NCBI GenBank assembly: GCA_018665385.1
Contig: JABJDN010000130.1
Coordinates: forward strand, 1-13,205
Source of the DNA: Phycisphaerae bacterium
GTDB lineage: Bacteria > Planctomycetota > Phycisphaerae > Phycisphaerales > SM1A02
Direction of reading: 5' to 3'
Length of the DNA stretch: 13,205 bases
Shown: piece by piece, positions 1-7,868 of the stretch
Numbering within the stretch: position 1 is the stretch's first letter
Layout of the letters: each line of letters begins with the position of its first letter
Translations under genes and position numbers: made by a program
The notes under the pieces: model-generated
The model's database searches: none
Told to the model about the DNA's origin: nothing
The model's input: only the letters and a program-made list of their open reading frames with translations

Positions 1-3000
1 ATTGAAGAACTTGACTGGGCAGCAGTTTTCGCAGAGGACGCTCAGCGATCTAGTAAGGACGAAGCTCCCCGCTTTGCTATTCCTCATAGCGTGAAGATTA
101 CTCCAGCAAGTGACGGGCTTTGGGAACGAGTGGATCGCCAAACAATGCGCTGGTCCCTTCGGGTCGCATCGGATAATGCCATTTCGTTAAATCTTGGTTT
201 TGAACGCTGGGCGTTACCAAGTAGCGGAACTATGACTATCGCATCAACCGGCCACCATATGACGATACGTCCATTTACCTCTGATGATAATAAAGAACAT
301 GGCCAACTTTGGACTCCAGCAGTTCAAGGGGATGAGCTTCTGATTGAAATTTTAGTTTCACCAAGGGACCAACAACTTGTAAACAGCATGATCGAATTAA
401 CATCTATCAATGTGGGTTATCGCGGTTTTTATGAACAAGGCGTAGACCGAAGTGGATCATGTAACTACGACGTCGTATGTGCAGAAGGCGATGACTGGTG
501 GGACGAAATTCCTTGCGTCGCTGTTATTTCTACTGGCGGGTCAACTTTTTGCACAGGATTCATGGTTAACAATACGGCACAAGATAGATCACCCTACTTT
601 ATGACGGCAAATCACTGTGGCGTGAATAACTCTGGCAGTGCCGCATCTTTAGTTACGTATTGGAATTACCAAAACAGTTACTGCCGAGTCCCTGGTTCAG
701 GCGATAGTGGCGGTTCAGGCGATGGGCAACTAAACCAATTTAATACTGGTGCGACGCATCTTCAGTCGGGTAGTTCAAGCGACTATACACTTGTTCTTAT
801 GGACGATTCTCCAGACGATGCATGGGAAGTTTCTTATTGTGGTTGGGATGCAACAGGTAATGAATCGTCTCAAGGTATTGCAATTCATCAGCCAAGCACA
901 GACGAAAAACGAATCAGTTTTGAATTTGAACCAACTACAACAACATCCTACCTTGGCGAAGCAGTCCCTGGTGATGGAACACATGTTCGAATTGAAGATT
1001 GGGATTTAGGAACAACCGAACCTGGCTCAAGTGGCTCTCCCGTCTTTAGCGCTGATCATAAAGTGATTGGTCAGCTACATGGTGGATATGCAAGTTGCAC
1101 TAGTCAAACAAGCGACTGGTACGGTAAATTTTCTGTATCCTTTGAAGCAGGTCTTGATCAGTGGCTTGATGAATCTGGAACGGGCGCACTTACAGTCGAT
1201 ACTCTTTCTGGAAATGGCATTGTTGTAAATCCTTCCGAGAATGTTTTACACCTTTGTGAAATTCCTTGCGATGCGCCATCTGATTCTGAAGTGATTTATA
1301 CGATTGAAAACAATTCGCCTGAAATGCTTGCATACAACGTTACAACTGTTTATGACACAGGGTTCATCAGTATCGATGGCAGCAACTCAACTTCTGGTGT
1401 TCTCTTTAGTGGTGACACAGTTGATGTGATCGTCACTATCAACGCAGATGGATTTGGAGCAGGTATTCATGAAGAAATCGTACGCTTTCGCGATTCAACA
1501 AACGATATGACCGTTGATCGGGTTCATACACTTGAACTTGGTACAACGAACTTTACAACAGATCCAGATACTGACTTTTATGCAGGTGGACCAGTAGGTG
1601 GACCATTCTCAACAACGCAGACATATCGGATTACCAGCACTCGCCCAACAGCATTTGATGTTCACATTGGTGCAACAGAATCATGGATTACCGTGAATGG
1701 ATCAAATGATGACACTATCACATTAGATGGCATTGGTGATTATGCAGACGTTATCGTTGGATTTGGTGGCTCTGCTGACTCTTTGCCAGCAGGCATAGTT
1801 GAAGGTGATGTCACATTTGAAAATTATGCCGGCGGCGATGGTGAGACAACTCGCCATATCACCCTTGATGTTGGTCGTTACACCTATGTGGCTACTGACG
1901 TACCTGCAGCGATTAACGATAACTCAACAACGACGAGTTATATTGCTATTAACGATGCATACTGCATTGGTGACATTGATATTGAATTAGATATTACCCA
2001 TACTTTCATTGGCGACTTAGAAGTCGACGTCACATCCCCTAGCGGAACAACTGTTCGATTACATGACCGTTCCGGTGGTGGTGATGATGACTTGCATATG
2101 TACTACGACGAGCAAGGTGGCGATATGCCAGACGGGCCTGGATCCCTTTCCGATTGGGAAGGTGAGATTGTTACAGGCACGTGGCGCATGGATGTTACAG
2201 ATAATGCCGGAGCAGATACAGGCTCTCTTGACCACTGGGCGTTGAAAATAGCAAGTAGTGGTGAAGAATGTCCCCCTGCTGCTGAAGATGTTGAAACATT
2301 TACTGATGCAGATGTTGATGTAGTGATTGAACTTCTAGGTGCATCCTCTACTGGTGGTGAACTCGACTACCTCATTACATCACTGCCTACTGATGGCTCA
2401 CTTGAAGATATGGACGGCACACCAATCAATAGTACACCATTTATGTTGGCTGACAATGAACTACGCTACAGCCCTGATGGTGGCTTCATTGGTGTTGATA
2501 TGTTTACATACAAAGTAAATGATGGCGTGGACTCTGAAGAGGCAATGGTCACAATTAACGTTGGCGAAATTCCATTTCCTGACGAATGCACTACAGCAGC
2601 AGTTGTAGGCAATGGCTATTGGGAATTCTCTACCATCGAAGGTAGCAATTCTTCTGATCCTTATAACGAGGACCAGTGCACTGGTACATACCTCGGTGAA
2701 ATGACCAATGATGTCTGGTTCCAATATGAAGCCTGCGCGGATGGTTCAATGACTGTTTCAACTTGCGACATTGTTGACTTTGACACAGATATTGTTGTGT
2801 ACGAAGGCGACTGTTCCTCACTGAATCAAATTTCGTGTAATGGCGATGGCGATGGATGCCAAGGATATTCCTCCGTGTTAACTACAAATGTTACTGAAGG
2901 AAATTCATACCTCATTCGCGTTGGAGGCTGGGGTGCAGATTCAATCGGTAGTGGTGAACTCCTTATTGACGGCCCAGAAGGCGATTGTGGCGGTGAGCCA

Positions 3001-3162
3001 TGCGAAGGTGACCTCAATGAAGATGGCGCTGTAGCTGTTGCTGACTTACTTACAGTTATTGACCAGTGGGGCTCTAGTGGTTCTGCTGATATCAACGGCG
3101 ATGGCATTGTTGATGTGACAGACCTCCTGGCAATCGTTGGCAATTGGGGACCTTGTCCATAA
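1..3162 (+). CDS. Secreted lysyl-endopeptidase-type serine protease with BACON-like domains, P-domain and dockerin tag (5'-partial)
   Basis: The reading frame is open from base 1 to the TAA at 3160-3162 (1053 codons visible), so the start and signal peptide lie upstream. The GTG at 91 is internal: the preceding codons read like the propeptide of this family. Numbering from base 1, the trypsin-fold domain spans about 145-390. Its likely triad is His205 (TANHCG), Asp261 (DYTLVLMDD) and Ser344 (EPGSSGSP). As in Achromobacter protease I, QLHGG follows the Ser, and Asp372 (SDWYGKF) sits where that enzyme has its Lys-specificity Asp, three residues closer. Two BACON-like domains follow (about 400-515 and 515-625), then a proprotein-convertase P-domain (630-751), a cadherin-like Ig domain (761-856), a Cys-containing beta domain (858-992) and a paired dockerin-like tag (1001-1052) ending WGPCP. 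Export and extracellular proteolysis are inferred from the family. Specificity for Lys over Arg is likely but unproven. Confidence 0.88.
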   Translation: MEELDWAAVFAEDAQRSSKDEAPRFAIPHSVKITPASDGLWERVDRQTMRWSLRVASDNAISLNLGFERWALPSSGTMTIASTGHHMTIRPFTSDDNKEHGQLWTPAVQGDELLIEILVSPRDQQLVNSMIELTSINVGYRGFYEQGVDRSGSCNYDVVCAEGDDWWDEIPCVAVISTGGSTFCTGFMVNNTAQDRSPYFMTANHCGVNNSGSAASLVTYWNYQNSYCRVPGSGDSGGSGDGQLNQFNTGATHLQSGSSSDYTLVLMDDSPDDAWEVSYCGWDATGNESSQGIAIHQPSTDEKRISFEFEPTTTTSYLGEAVPGDGTHVRIEDWDLGTTEPGSSGSPVFSADHKVIGQLHGGYASCTSQTSDWYGKFSVSFEAGLDQWLDESGTGALTVDTLSGNGIVVNPSENVLHLCEIPCDAPSDSEVIYTIENNSPEMLAYNVTTVYDTGFISIDGSNSTSGVLFSGDTVDVIVTINADGFGAGIHEEIVRFRDSTNDMTVDRVHTLELGTTNFTTDPDTDFYAGGPVGGPFSTTQTYRITSTRPTAFDVHIGATESWITVNGSNDDTITLDGIGDYADVIVGFGGSADSLPAGIVEGDVTFENYAGGDGETTRHITLDVGRYTYVATDVPAAINDNSTTTSYIAINDAYCIGDIDIELDITHTFIGDLEVDVTSPSGTTVRLHDRSGGGDDDLHMYYDEQGGDMPDGPGSLSDWEGEIVTGTWRMDVTDNAGADTGSLDHWALKIASSGEECPPAAEDVETFTDADVDVVIELLGASSTGGELDYLITSLPTDGSLEDMDGTPINSTPFMLADNELRYSPDGGFIGVDMFTYKVNDGVDSEEAMVTINVGEIPFPDECTTAAVVGNGYWEFSTIEGSNSSDPYNEDQCTGTYLGEMTNDVWFQYEACADGSMTVSTCDIVDFDTDIVVYEGDCSSLNQISCNGDGDGCQGYSSVLTTNVTEGNSYLIRVGGWGADSIGSGELLIDGPEGDCGGEPCEGDLNEDGAVAVADLLTVIDQWGSSGSADINGDGIVDVTDLLAIVGNWGPCP

Positions 3163-3164
3163 GG

Positions 3165-3170
3165 TACAAT
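3165..3170 (+). promoter_or_regulatory. Putative -10 box of nadAB (TACAAT)
   Basis: TACAAT lies 9 bases before the nadA ATG, between the protease stop and nadA. A transcript from it would begin within about 3 bases of the ATG. The matching -35 is weak: TTGGGG at 3144-3149 with a short 15-base spacer. This is inference from position and box sequence only. Confidence 0.35.
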
Positions 3171-3179
3171 GCTAGGCTT

Positions 3180-4502
3180 ATGAAGAGCCAGGTAGATATA
3201 TCTATTACAGGCATCACCTTGCAACCGGAAATACCGATTTGCCAAGGTGATTTGCCATTGGACTGGTATCAAGATGAGTTTAAGCCCTATGCAGAAGAGT
3301 ATATGGCGCTGCCAGATAGAACCCCTGCTACGGTCATTCCATGGCTAGATAGTTATATCAAGCCAGCTCAGGATCACTTTGGTGACAGCTTGCTCTTGCT
3401 TGCCCATTACTATATGGGCGGAGAGATAGTAAAAATTGTTGAGAAGTATGGCGGAAAAGTTGCCGACAGTTACGCACTTGCTTTGCAAGCATCGCAGCAC
3501 CCAGAAAAGAAAGTCATCGTTGAATCTGCAGTGCACTTTATGGCAGAAACAATTGCCACTTTGGCTAACGATGATCAAGAAGTTTGGATTACCAATCCTA
3601 AAGCTGGCTGTACGATGGAAATGATGGCGAAGGATTGGATGGTAAAGCCAATTGAAAATCAGTTACTTGAAAAGTTTGGAAGCGATTTACTTGTCGTTTC
3701 GTACATGAATACATCAGGTCGACTGAAAGCACTTTCTGGAAGGACTGGCGGAGCTGTGTGCACAAGTTCTAATGCACACCTTGTAGTGGATTGGGCGCGT
3801 AAGCAGAATAAAAAAATACTTTTTGTTCCAGACGAACATCTTGGGCGTAATACAGCAAGTAAATTAGGCATGGATTTGTCTAAGCTTGTTCTCTTTCCGA
3901 ATCCGTTATACGAAGGTATCGACTGGGATGTGAATGATATTCCCGGCGTTGACGATTGCGAGATGATGTTGTGGGGTGGATTTTGTGGTGTGCATACGGT
4001 GTTCTCACAAGAGCAAGTGCATTGGTGGAAAAACAAAGGCTGGCGCGTTCTTATTCACCCAGAATCAAAACTTGAAGTTGTAGAAGCAGCAGACGGTTCG
4101 GGTAGTACAGCGTACTTATGGAATACAGTGATGGACTCCCCTGCCGGCAGTAAGTTTGCAATTGGCACGGAAGGACATTTTGTACGTAACTTACAAGAAC
4201 AGGCAGCTATTCGTGGAATAGAAGTTATGCACCTTGCAGATGCAGATGATGCAAGCATGAAAGCGGATGCCGGTTGTGGTTGCGCAACAATGAGTCGCAA
4301 CGATCCTCCGCATCTTGCAGGAATGCTTGACTTACTTCGTAAAGGTGAAGCACCAGACTTAAATAGAGTGCTTGCAGGCGATACCGTAGACGAACAAACT
4401 GCAAAACGTGAACGTCTTACTGGCAATGAACGTCAGACAATGGTTCAAGACGCAAAACTAGCCCTTGAAAGAATGATTCAAATTACCGAGGCATCACGAT
4501 GA
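3180..4502 (+). CDS. nadA: Quinolinate synthase NadA
   Basis: NadA condenses iminoaspartate with dihydroxyacetone phosphate to quinolinate in the cytoplasm, using a [4Fe-4S] cluster. The 440-residue protein belongs to the longer type, with an N-terminal extension of about 60 residues. The likely cluster ligands are Cys144 (NPKAGCTME), Cys269 (WGGFCGVH) and Cys368 (GCGCATM; Cys366 is an alternative). VSYMNTS (174-179) and CTSSNAH (194-200) are typical substrate-region motifs. The usual HPEC motif is HPES here (Ser296); to my knowledge that Cys is conserved but not a cluster ligand. I chose the ATG at 3180, 17 bases after the protease stop, over an in-frame TTG at 3144 that would overlap the protease. 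No usable Shine-Dalgarno site precedes it, and a TACAAT box at 3165-3170 suggests a nearly leaderless transcript. The stop overlaps the nadB start (ATGA), so the two are probably cotranscribed and translationally coupled. Confidence 0.95.
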   Translation: MKSQVDISITGITLQPEIPICQGDLPLDWYQDEFKPYAEEYMALPDRTPATVIPWLDSYIKPAQDHFGDSLLLLAHYYMGGEIVKIVEKYGGKVADSYALALQASQHPEKKVIVESAVHFMAETIATLANDDQEVWITNPKAGCTMEMMAKDWMVKPIENQLLEKFGSDLLVVSYMNTSGRLKALSGRTGGAVCTSSNAHLVVDWARKQNKKILFVPDEHLGRNTASKLGMDLSKLVLFPNPLYEGIDWDVNDIPGVDDCEMMLWGGFCGVHTVFSQEQVHWWKNKGWRVLIHPESKLEVVEAADGSGSTAYLWNTVMDSPAGSKFAIGTEGHFVRNLQEQAAIRGIEVMHLADADDASMKADAGCGCATMSRNDPPHLAGMLDLLRKGEAPDLNRVLAGDTVDEQTAKRERLTGNERQTMVQDAKLALERMIQITEASR

Positions 4503-6169
4503 CCCTGCTCTGTGATAGGCACTTAGTTGAAGTTGATTTACGCGCCATTCCAGCGTATCGCTTTGATGTTGTCATTGTTGGTGGTGGAGTAGCTGGAGAT
4601 GCAGCCGCACTTTCAGCTGTCAGTGAAGGCAAGTCTGTTGCGATCGTAACCAAAAGTGATTTAAACAACAGCAATACAAATTGGGCGCAAGGCGGAATGG
4701 CGGCGGTAATGACGGAAGGCGATTCATTCGCATCTCATATTCGGGATACGATTGAAGTTGGAGTTGGGCTTTGTGACGAGGAGCTTGTACGTAAAGTTAT
4801 TGAGGGTGGACCAGACGCAGTAAATCGATTGATGTATTTAGGTGCAGAATTCGATACGACTGATTCTGGTATTCTCGATTGTTCTCGCGAGGGTGGTCAT
4901 AAACATGCAAGAGTGGTACACGCACACGGTGATGCAACTGGTCGGGAAATACAACGAGTGCTTACAAACGCTGTTACAGGGCACGATCTTGTCACAACAT
5001 TTCCAAATACATTTGCGCTTGATATTGTGACAGCCGATGGCGTTGCGTATGGCGTTGTCGCACGCGATGCATCTGGCAAGCTAGTACTGTTTTCTTCGAA
5101 TCAAATCATCTTGGCAACCGGCGGCGGCGGGCAACTGTACAGGGAAACTACGAATCCAACTATTGCAACTGCAGATGGAGTTGCAATGGCGTTTCGTGCG
5201 GGAGCAGTTATTCGCGATCCTGAATTTTTTCAGTTCCACCCAACTTGTTTGTATATCGCAGGTGCTGCACGCGTACTGATTAGTGAAATTGTACGTGGTC
5301 ATGGCGGAGTGCTACGAAATAAAATGGGCGATAGGTTCATGGATGAATCGCACCCAGATGCAGAACTTGCGCCGCGTGATGTTGTTAGCCGAGCAGTTTT
5401 CCGACAGATGATTGAAACGAATGATACGAATGTGTATTTAGATCTGTCATGCGTTGATGGTGATCCGCACAGACTGTTCCCTGGTATTAGTAAAATGTGT
5501 GGGTTCTTTGGTATTGATATTGCTAAAGATCCGGTACCAGTACGGCCCGGTGCGCATTACATGATTGGTGGAGTTCAAGTTGACCATGATGGCAGAACTT
5601 CAATTCCAGGAGTTTGGGCTGTTGGCGAATGCGCGAGTAGCGGGCTTCATGGTGCAAACCGAATGGGGTCCAATTCATTACTTGAAGGAATGGTCTTAGG
5701 TGAAACCGCAGGCCGAAATGCTGCACTTTTGTCGAAATCAACGAAGAGGCCTAGGCCCTCTCGAATCCTTCGAAGGGAACTCGACGATGCGCCGCATGGA
5801 ATCGAATTAGGTATTTCCGATTTAATCTATTCAATGAAGTCATTGATGTGGAGACAAGTTGGTTTAGAACGAAATGAAGAGCAACTTTCAGAAGCGCATG
5901 GCCATTTATCATTTTGGTTTGATGCAGTACGTAAATTAGCGCCAGCAGAACCAAGAGCATGGGAACTAGTGAATATGCTTACAGTGGCTAACTTAGCGGC
6001 ACTCGGCGCACGAGACAGGAAAGAATCTCGTGGCGTGCACTACAGAACAGATTTTGTTCATGAAGGTACCCCACAACACACAATCATTACGCCAATAGAA
6101 ACAGAACACCACTGTATTGAAAGTGAAATACGCCATATTGGCATCGGTGAACGATTAACTTACAGTTGA
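4499..6169 (+). CDS. nadB: L-aspartate oxidase NadB
   Basis: NadB is an FAD enzyme that oxidises L-aspartate to iminoaspartate, the substrate of NadA, in the cytoplasm. The 556-residue protein begins with a Rossmann FAD motif (DVVIVGGGVAGDAAAL, 23-38) after a short N-terminal extension, close to the usual family length of about 540. Residues matching the fumarate-reductase/aspartate-oxidase active site are His247 (FFQFHPTCLY), Arg293 (LAPRDVVSRA), His353 (RPGAHYMIGGV) and Arg388 (GLHGANRMGSNSLLEG). The C-terminal helical domain carries RGVHYRTDF, typical of NadB. The ATG overlaps the nadA TGA as ATGA, which fixes the start and indicates coupling. No nadC is present in the window. The last 15 bases overlap the convergent small gene on the opposite strand. 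Confidence 0.96.
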   Translation: MTLLCDRHLVEVDLRAIPAYRFDVVIVGGGVAGDAAALSAVSEGKSVAIVTKSDLNNSNTNWAQGGMAAVMTEGDSFASHIRDTIEVGVGLCDEELVRKVIEGGPDAVNRLMYLGAEFDTTDSGILDCSREGGHKHARVVHAHGDATGREIQRVLTNAVTGHDLVTTFPNTFALDIVTADGVAYGVVARDASGKLVLFSSNQIILATGGGGQLYRETTNPTIATADGVAMAFRAGAVIRDPEFFQFHPTCLYIAGAARVLISEIVRGHGGVLRNKMGDRFMDESHPDAELAPRDVVSRAVFRQMIETNDTNVYLDLSCVDGDPHRLFPGISKMCGFFGIDIAKDPVPVRPGAHYMIGGVQVDHDGRTSIPGVWAVGECASSGLHGANRMGSNSLLEGMVLGETAGRNAALLSKSTKRPRPSRILRRELDDAPHGIELGISDLIYSMKSLMWRQVGLERNEEQLSEAHGHLSFWFDAVRKLAPAEPRAWELVNMLTVANLAALGARDRKESRGVHYRTDFVHEGTPQHTIITPIETEHHCIESEIRHIGIGERLTYS

Positions 6170-6313
6170 GATTAGAGCCTGAAGGCCCTTTCCAACTATT
6201 AAACCTACGAATAAGCCACTTGTTGCTACAAGTAATTTCATAGCAACGTCTTCTTTCTTCAGGAGCCACTTAAATCGTGTTACATATCGCTTTTTTATTT
6301 TTGTCCAGTTCAT
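6155..6313 (-). CDS. Putative small single-pass membrane protein (52 aa)
   Basis: This short frame reads ATG to TAA on the minus strand and encodes 52 residues. The first half is strongly basic and aromatic (MNWTKIKKRYVTRFKWLLKK). A hydrophobic, Gly-containing stretch at about 25-48 (MKLLVATSGLFVGLIVGKG) could form one membrane helix, so a positive-inside orientation with the N-terminus in the cytoplasm is likely. GAGAG lies 5 bases before the ATG as a weak ribosome-binding site. It fills the only gap between nadB and the next minus-strand gene, and its last 15 bases overlap the end of nadB tail to tail. I do not recognise the family. The compositional pattern is protein-like, but nothing besides frame, RBS and hydrophobicity supports it. 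Confidence 0.5.
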   Translation of the reverse strand: MNWTKIKKRYVTRFKWLLKKEDVAMKLLVATSGLFVGLIVGKGLQALISTVS

Positions 6314-6345
6314 GTGTACTCTCAATTCGACCTAAAACAGGGTCA

Positions 6346-6391
6346 ACTTAAGTAGAGTACGAACTTGAGTACAAAAAAGTTCAGTTTTTTT
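6346..6391. terminator. AT-rich inverted repeats with T-run between convergent/tandem genes
   Basis: Two overlapping potential hairpins lie just beyond the stop (6397) of the minus-strand secreted-protein gene. One pairs ACTTAAGT (6346-6353) with ACTTGAGT (6363-6370) through a 9-base loop with one G-U pair. The other pairs GAACTT (6361-6366) with AAGTTC (6377-6382), followed on the plus strand by seven T at 6385-6391. The second resembles a weak Rho-independent terminator for plus-strand transcripts leaving nadB. The stems are short and AU-rich, so the call is tentative. Confidence 0.3.
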
Positions 6392-6396
6392 GCGTG

Positions 6397-7779
6397 TTAC
6401 GCGCAGCCCCAATCGGCCATTAGAATAAGAATATCAGTGATATCGACGGTGCCGTCGTTGTTAATGTCACTTTGAGGATCATTAGTACCCCAAGCGGCTA
6501 CTAAAACTAAAAGGTCGTTCACATCTACCATGCCATTTTCATTTACATCGCCCTCGCAATCTGCTGGGCAGATTGGGCCAACAGATGTATGCGTAAATTC
6601 TGAAATTTCGCCTGGTTTAAACAAGCCTAAACCGAGTTCACTTGAACTTGGTCCTTGATTTGCGGTAAACCAAAACGTAAATGTGGTACCCCATCGAATG
6701 GCGTTTGCCCATTCGTTAACTTCATATGCCTCAGATTCCCAGCGAAGTTCCGTTGCTGTAATAGTAGGTTCCCAATCTGTATCGTCTAAAATTTCGCCAC
6801 TGTGGTAATCAACATCGTTGAAACCAAGGTTGCTTACCTCAACACATTCACCAAGCGGAATACTAAAAGAGCCAATGCTGCGGTCACTATTCAAGTTATG
6901 CAACGCATAGACGTAATCCCATGTCCCATCTCCGTTGTCGTACACTCGCGTGCCCATATGAAGTAGCCCTTCTTTTGGTACACGTACCTGTTGCACATCA
7001 ACTTCGTGATCAAAGAATTTCCATCCATAGATTGCAGGTTGCGTCACTTGTGTTGAACTTAAGCCCAAGGGAGTTGTTTCGTTTATAAACTTAATCCATT
7101 TATACGACGCATTATTATCTTGGTTATTCCATTCAGCATCGTCGGGAGAAACATATTGCGCTTCAATAAAATATATAGCGTCTTCGTTTAATGAAGGCGA
7201 GATATCTGCAGTTTTAATTTGCAGTTTGCCCTTCATGGAACTTGGACCTGTCGGAACGATGGAAAATGGATAATCGTAATATCCGGTAAATGCGTTAATC
7301 GCTGATCGAGGTGCAACAGCGTTAGCATTCAACCCAGCCCAATATGTATCCGCGCATCCTATACCTAGAGTGTCGCAGCTAGTCGCTTGGCAAGTACCGC
7401 AACCAGGCTCGCTCACAGCACAGAAAGAATGCTTTAGCCACGCAGTGCCAATTTGTTCAAATCGACCATCTTTAACTCGATAACATGTTTGTGCAATTAC
7501 AGGAACTCGGTTTGTGCCGCTGTACCAATCTGCAACCATGTCACCCCAGTTACAAGATGTAGTGCCAAACGCGTATCCGTTGACGCCGTCTTCTTGCCCA
7601 TATAGTGTCATGTCCGCTTGAGTTCCCCAGCCGCCTGCACACCAACTCACAACATCTGGACCTCTTGGTGGCTGGCCTCCGCCAAGAGTTTCATGGCCAC
7701 TTCTATCCGCAAATGAGAGTGTAAGAATAGTTGCAATTGCAACTATAGTTGAGGCAAGTAATATGATTGATTTTGACAT
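6397..7779 (-). CDS. Secreted dockerin-tagged protein of unknown function, paralogue A
   Basis: The 460-residue product begins with a signal peptide (hydrophobic 5-23, probable cut after SFA24). I do not recognise the central domain. Conserved features shared with the paralogue at 11497 are GPDVVSW (40-46), SCNWGD (75-80), GTN (88-90), the Cys-rich block at 116-151 (FCAVSEPGCGTCQ, CDTLGIGCADTYW), DNNAS, DGTW, NSDRSI, HSGE and an RWGT motif near 365. The last 57 residues (404-460) form a paired dockerin-like tag (GDVNENGMVDVNDLLVLVAA, then DINNDGTVDITDILILMADW) ending WGCA. The start is supported by AGGAG 5 bases upstream. Its gene diverges from the MBL/rhodanese gene and is followed on the same strand by the small membrane-protein frame. 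It is probably an extracellular or surface structural or binding protein, but no catalytic motif is visible and the function is unknown. Confidence 0.88.
   Translation of the reverse strand: MSKSIILLASTIVAIATILTLSFADRSGHETLGGGQPPRGPDVVSWCAGGWGTQADMTLYGQEDGVNGYAFGTTSCNWGDMVADWYSGTNRVPVIAQTCYRVKDGRFEQIGTAWLKHSFCAVSEPGCGTCQATSCDTLGIGCADTYWAGLNANAVAPRSAINAFTGYYDYPFSIVPTGPSSMKGKLQIKTADISPSLNEDAIYFIEAQYVSPDDAEWNNQDNNASYKWIKFINETTPLGLSSTQVTQPAIYGWKFFDHEVDVQQVRVPKEGLLHMGTRVYDNGDGTWDYVYALHNLNSDRSIGSFSIPLGECVEVSNLGFNDVDYHSGEILDDTDWEPTITATELRWESEAYEVNEWANAIRWGTTFTFWFTANQGPSSSELGLGLFKPGEISEFTHTSVGPICPADCEGDVNENGMVDVNDLLVLVAAWGTNDPQSDINNDGTVDITDILILMADWGCA
6400..6570 (-). other. Dockerin-like paired calcium-loop tag (paralogue A)
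   Basis: Two EF-hand-like loops of the form DxNxxGxVDVxDLL, each followed about 7 residues later by WG, occupy the extreme C-terminus of the protein. The Asp/Asn pattern at loop positions 1, 3 and 5 is that of type I dockerin repeats. In Phycisphaerae such tags end many exported proteins; whether they bind cohesins or act as sorting signals is not established here. Confidence 0.75.
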
Positions 7780-7784
7780 GGTTT

Positions 7785-7789
7785 CTCCT
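7785..7789 (-). promoter_or_regulatory. Shine-Dalgarno site of secreted paralogue A
   Basis: AGGAG on the minus strand lies 5 bases before the ATG at 7777-7779. It fixes the start and contrasts with the SD-less divergent gene at 7869. Confidence 0.75.
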
Positions 7790-7796
7790 AAGACAT

Positions 7797-7821
7797 ATAT
7801 AAGAGCATGAATCTCTCATAT
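7797..7821 (-). repeat. 9-bp inverted repeat upstream of paralogue A (operator or 5'-leader hairpin)
   Basis: On the minus strand the arms read ATATGAGAG and CTCTTATAT, separated by 7 bases. All nine positions pair in minus-strand RNA (one G-U), but only eight pair in plus-strand RNA, where the odd position becomes A-C. It ends 7 bases before the Shine-Dalgarno site of paralogue A, in the short divergent intergenic region. It could be a leader hairpin near the RBS or an operator. Confidence 0.45.
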
Positions 7822-7834
7822 CTGCAACTAAAAA

Positions 7835-7862
7835 GTCACAAATAAGCAAACTTTGGTACGCT
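7835..7862 (+). promoter_or_regulatory. Putative promoter of MBL/rhodanese-arfB unit, near-leaderless
   Basis: TACGCT at 7857-7862 ends 6 bases before the ATG at 7869, and GTCACA at 7835-7840 lies 16 bases upstream as a partial -35 match (4 of 6 to TTGACA). Transcription from it would start at or next to the A of the ATG. No Shine-Dalgarno sequence is visible, which fits a leaderless message. Both boxes are imperfect. Confidence 0.3.
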
Positions 7863-7868
7863 GAGAAT

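Noticed and set aside
91..93. GTG as the start of the secreted protease gene
   Set aside because: The frame is open to base 1 and the upstream codons (DWAAVFAED, PRFAIP) resemble the propeptide of lysyl endopeptidases; a start here would leave no signal peptide.
3144..3179. TTG at 3144 as the nadA start
   Set aside because: It would overlap the protease gene and add twelve residues unlike NadA; the ATG at 3180 is better placed.
2826..3272. 148-codon minus-strand frame across the protease/nadA junction
   Set aside because: It is a shadow of two well-supported plus-strand genes and has a low-complexity, non-protein-like composition.
6087..6269. 60-codon minus-strand frame at the nadB end
   Set aside because: It overlaps nadB deeply, has no RBS, and competes with the better-supported 52-codon frame at 6155-6313 in another register.
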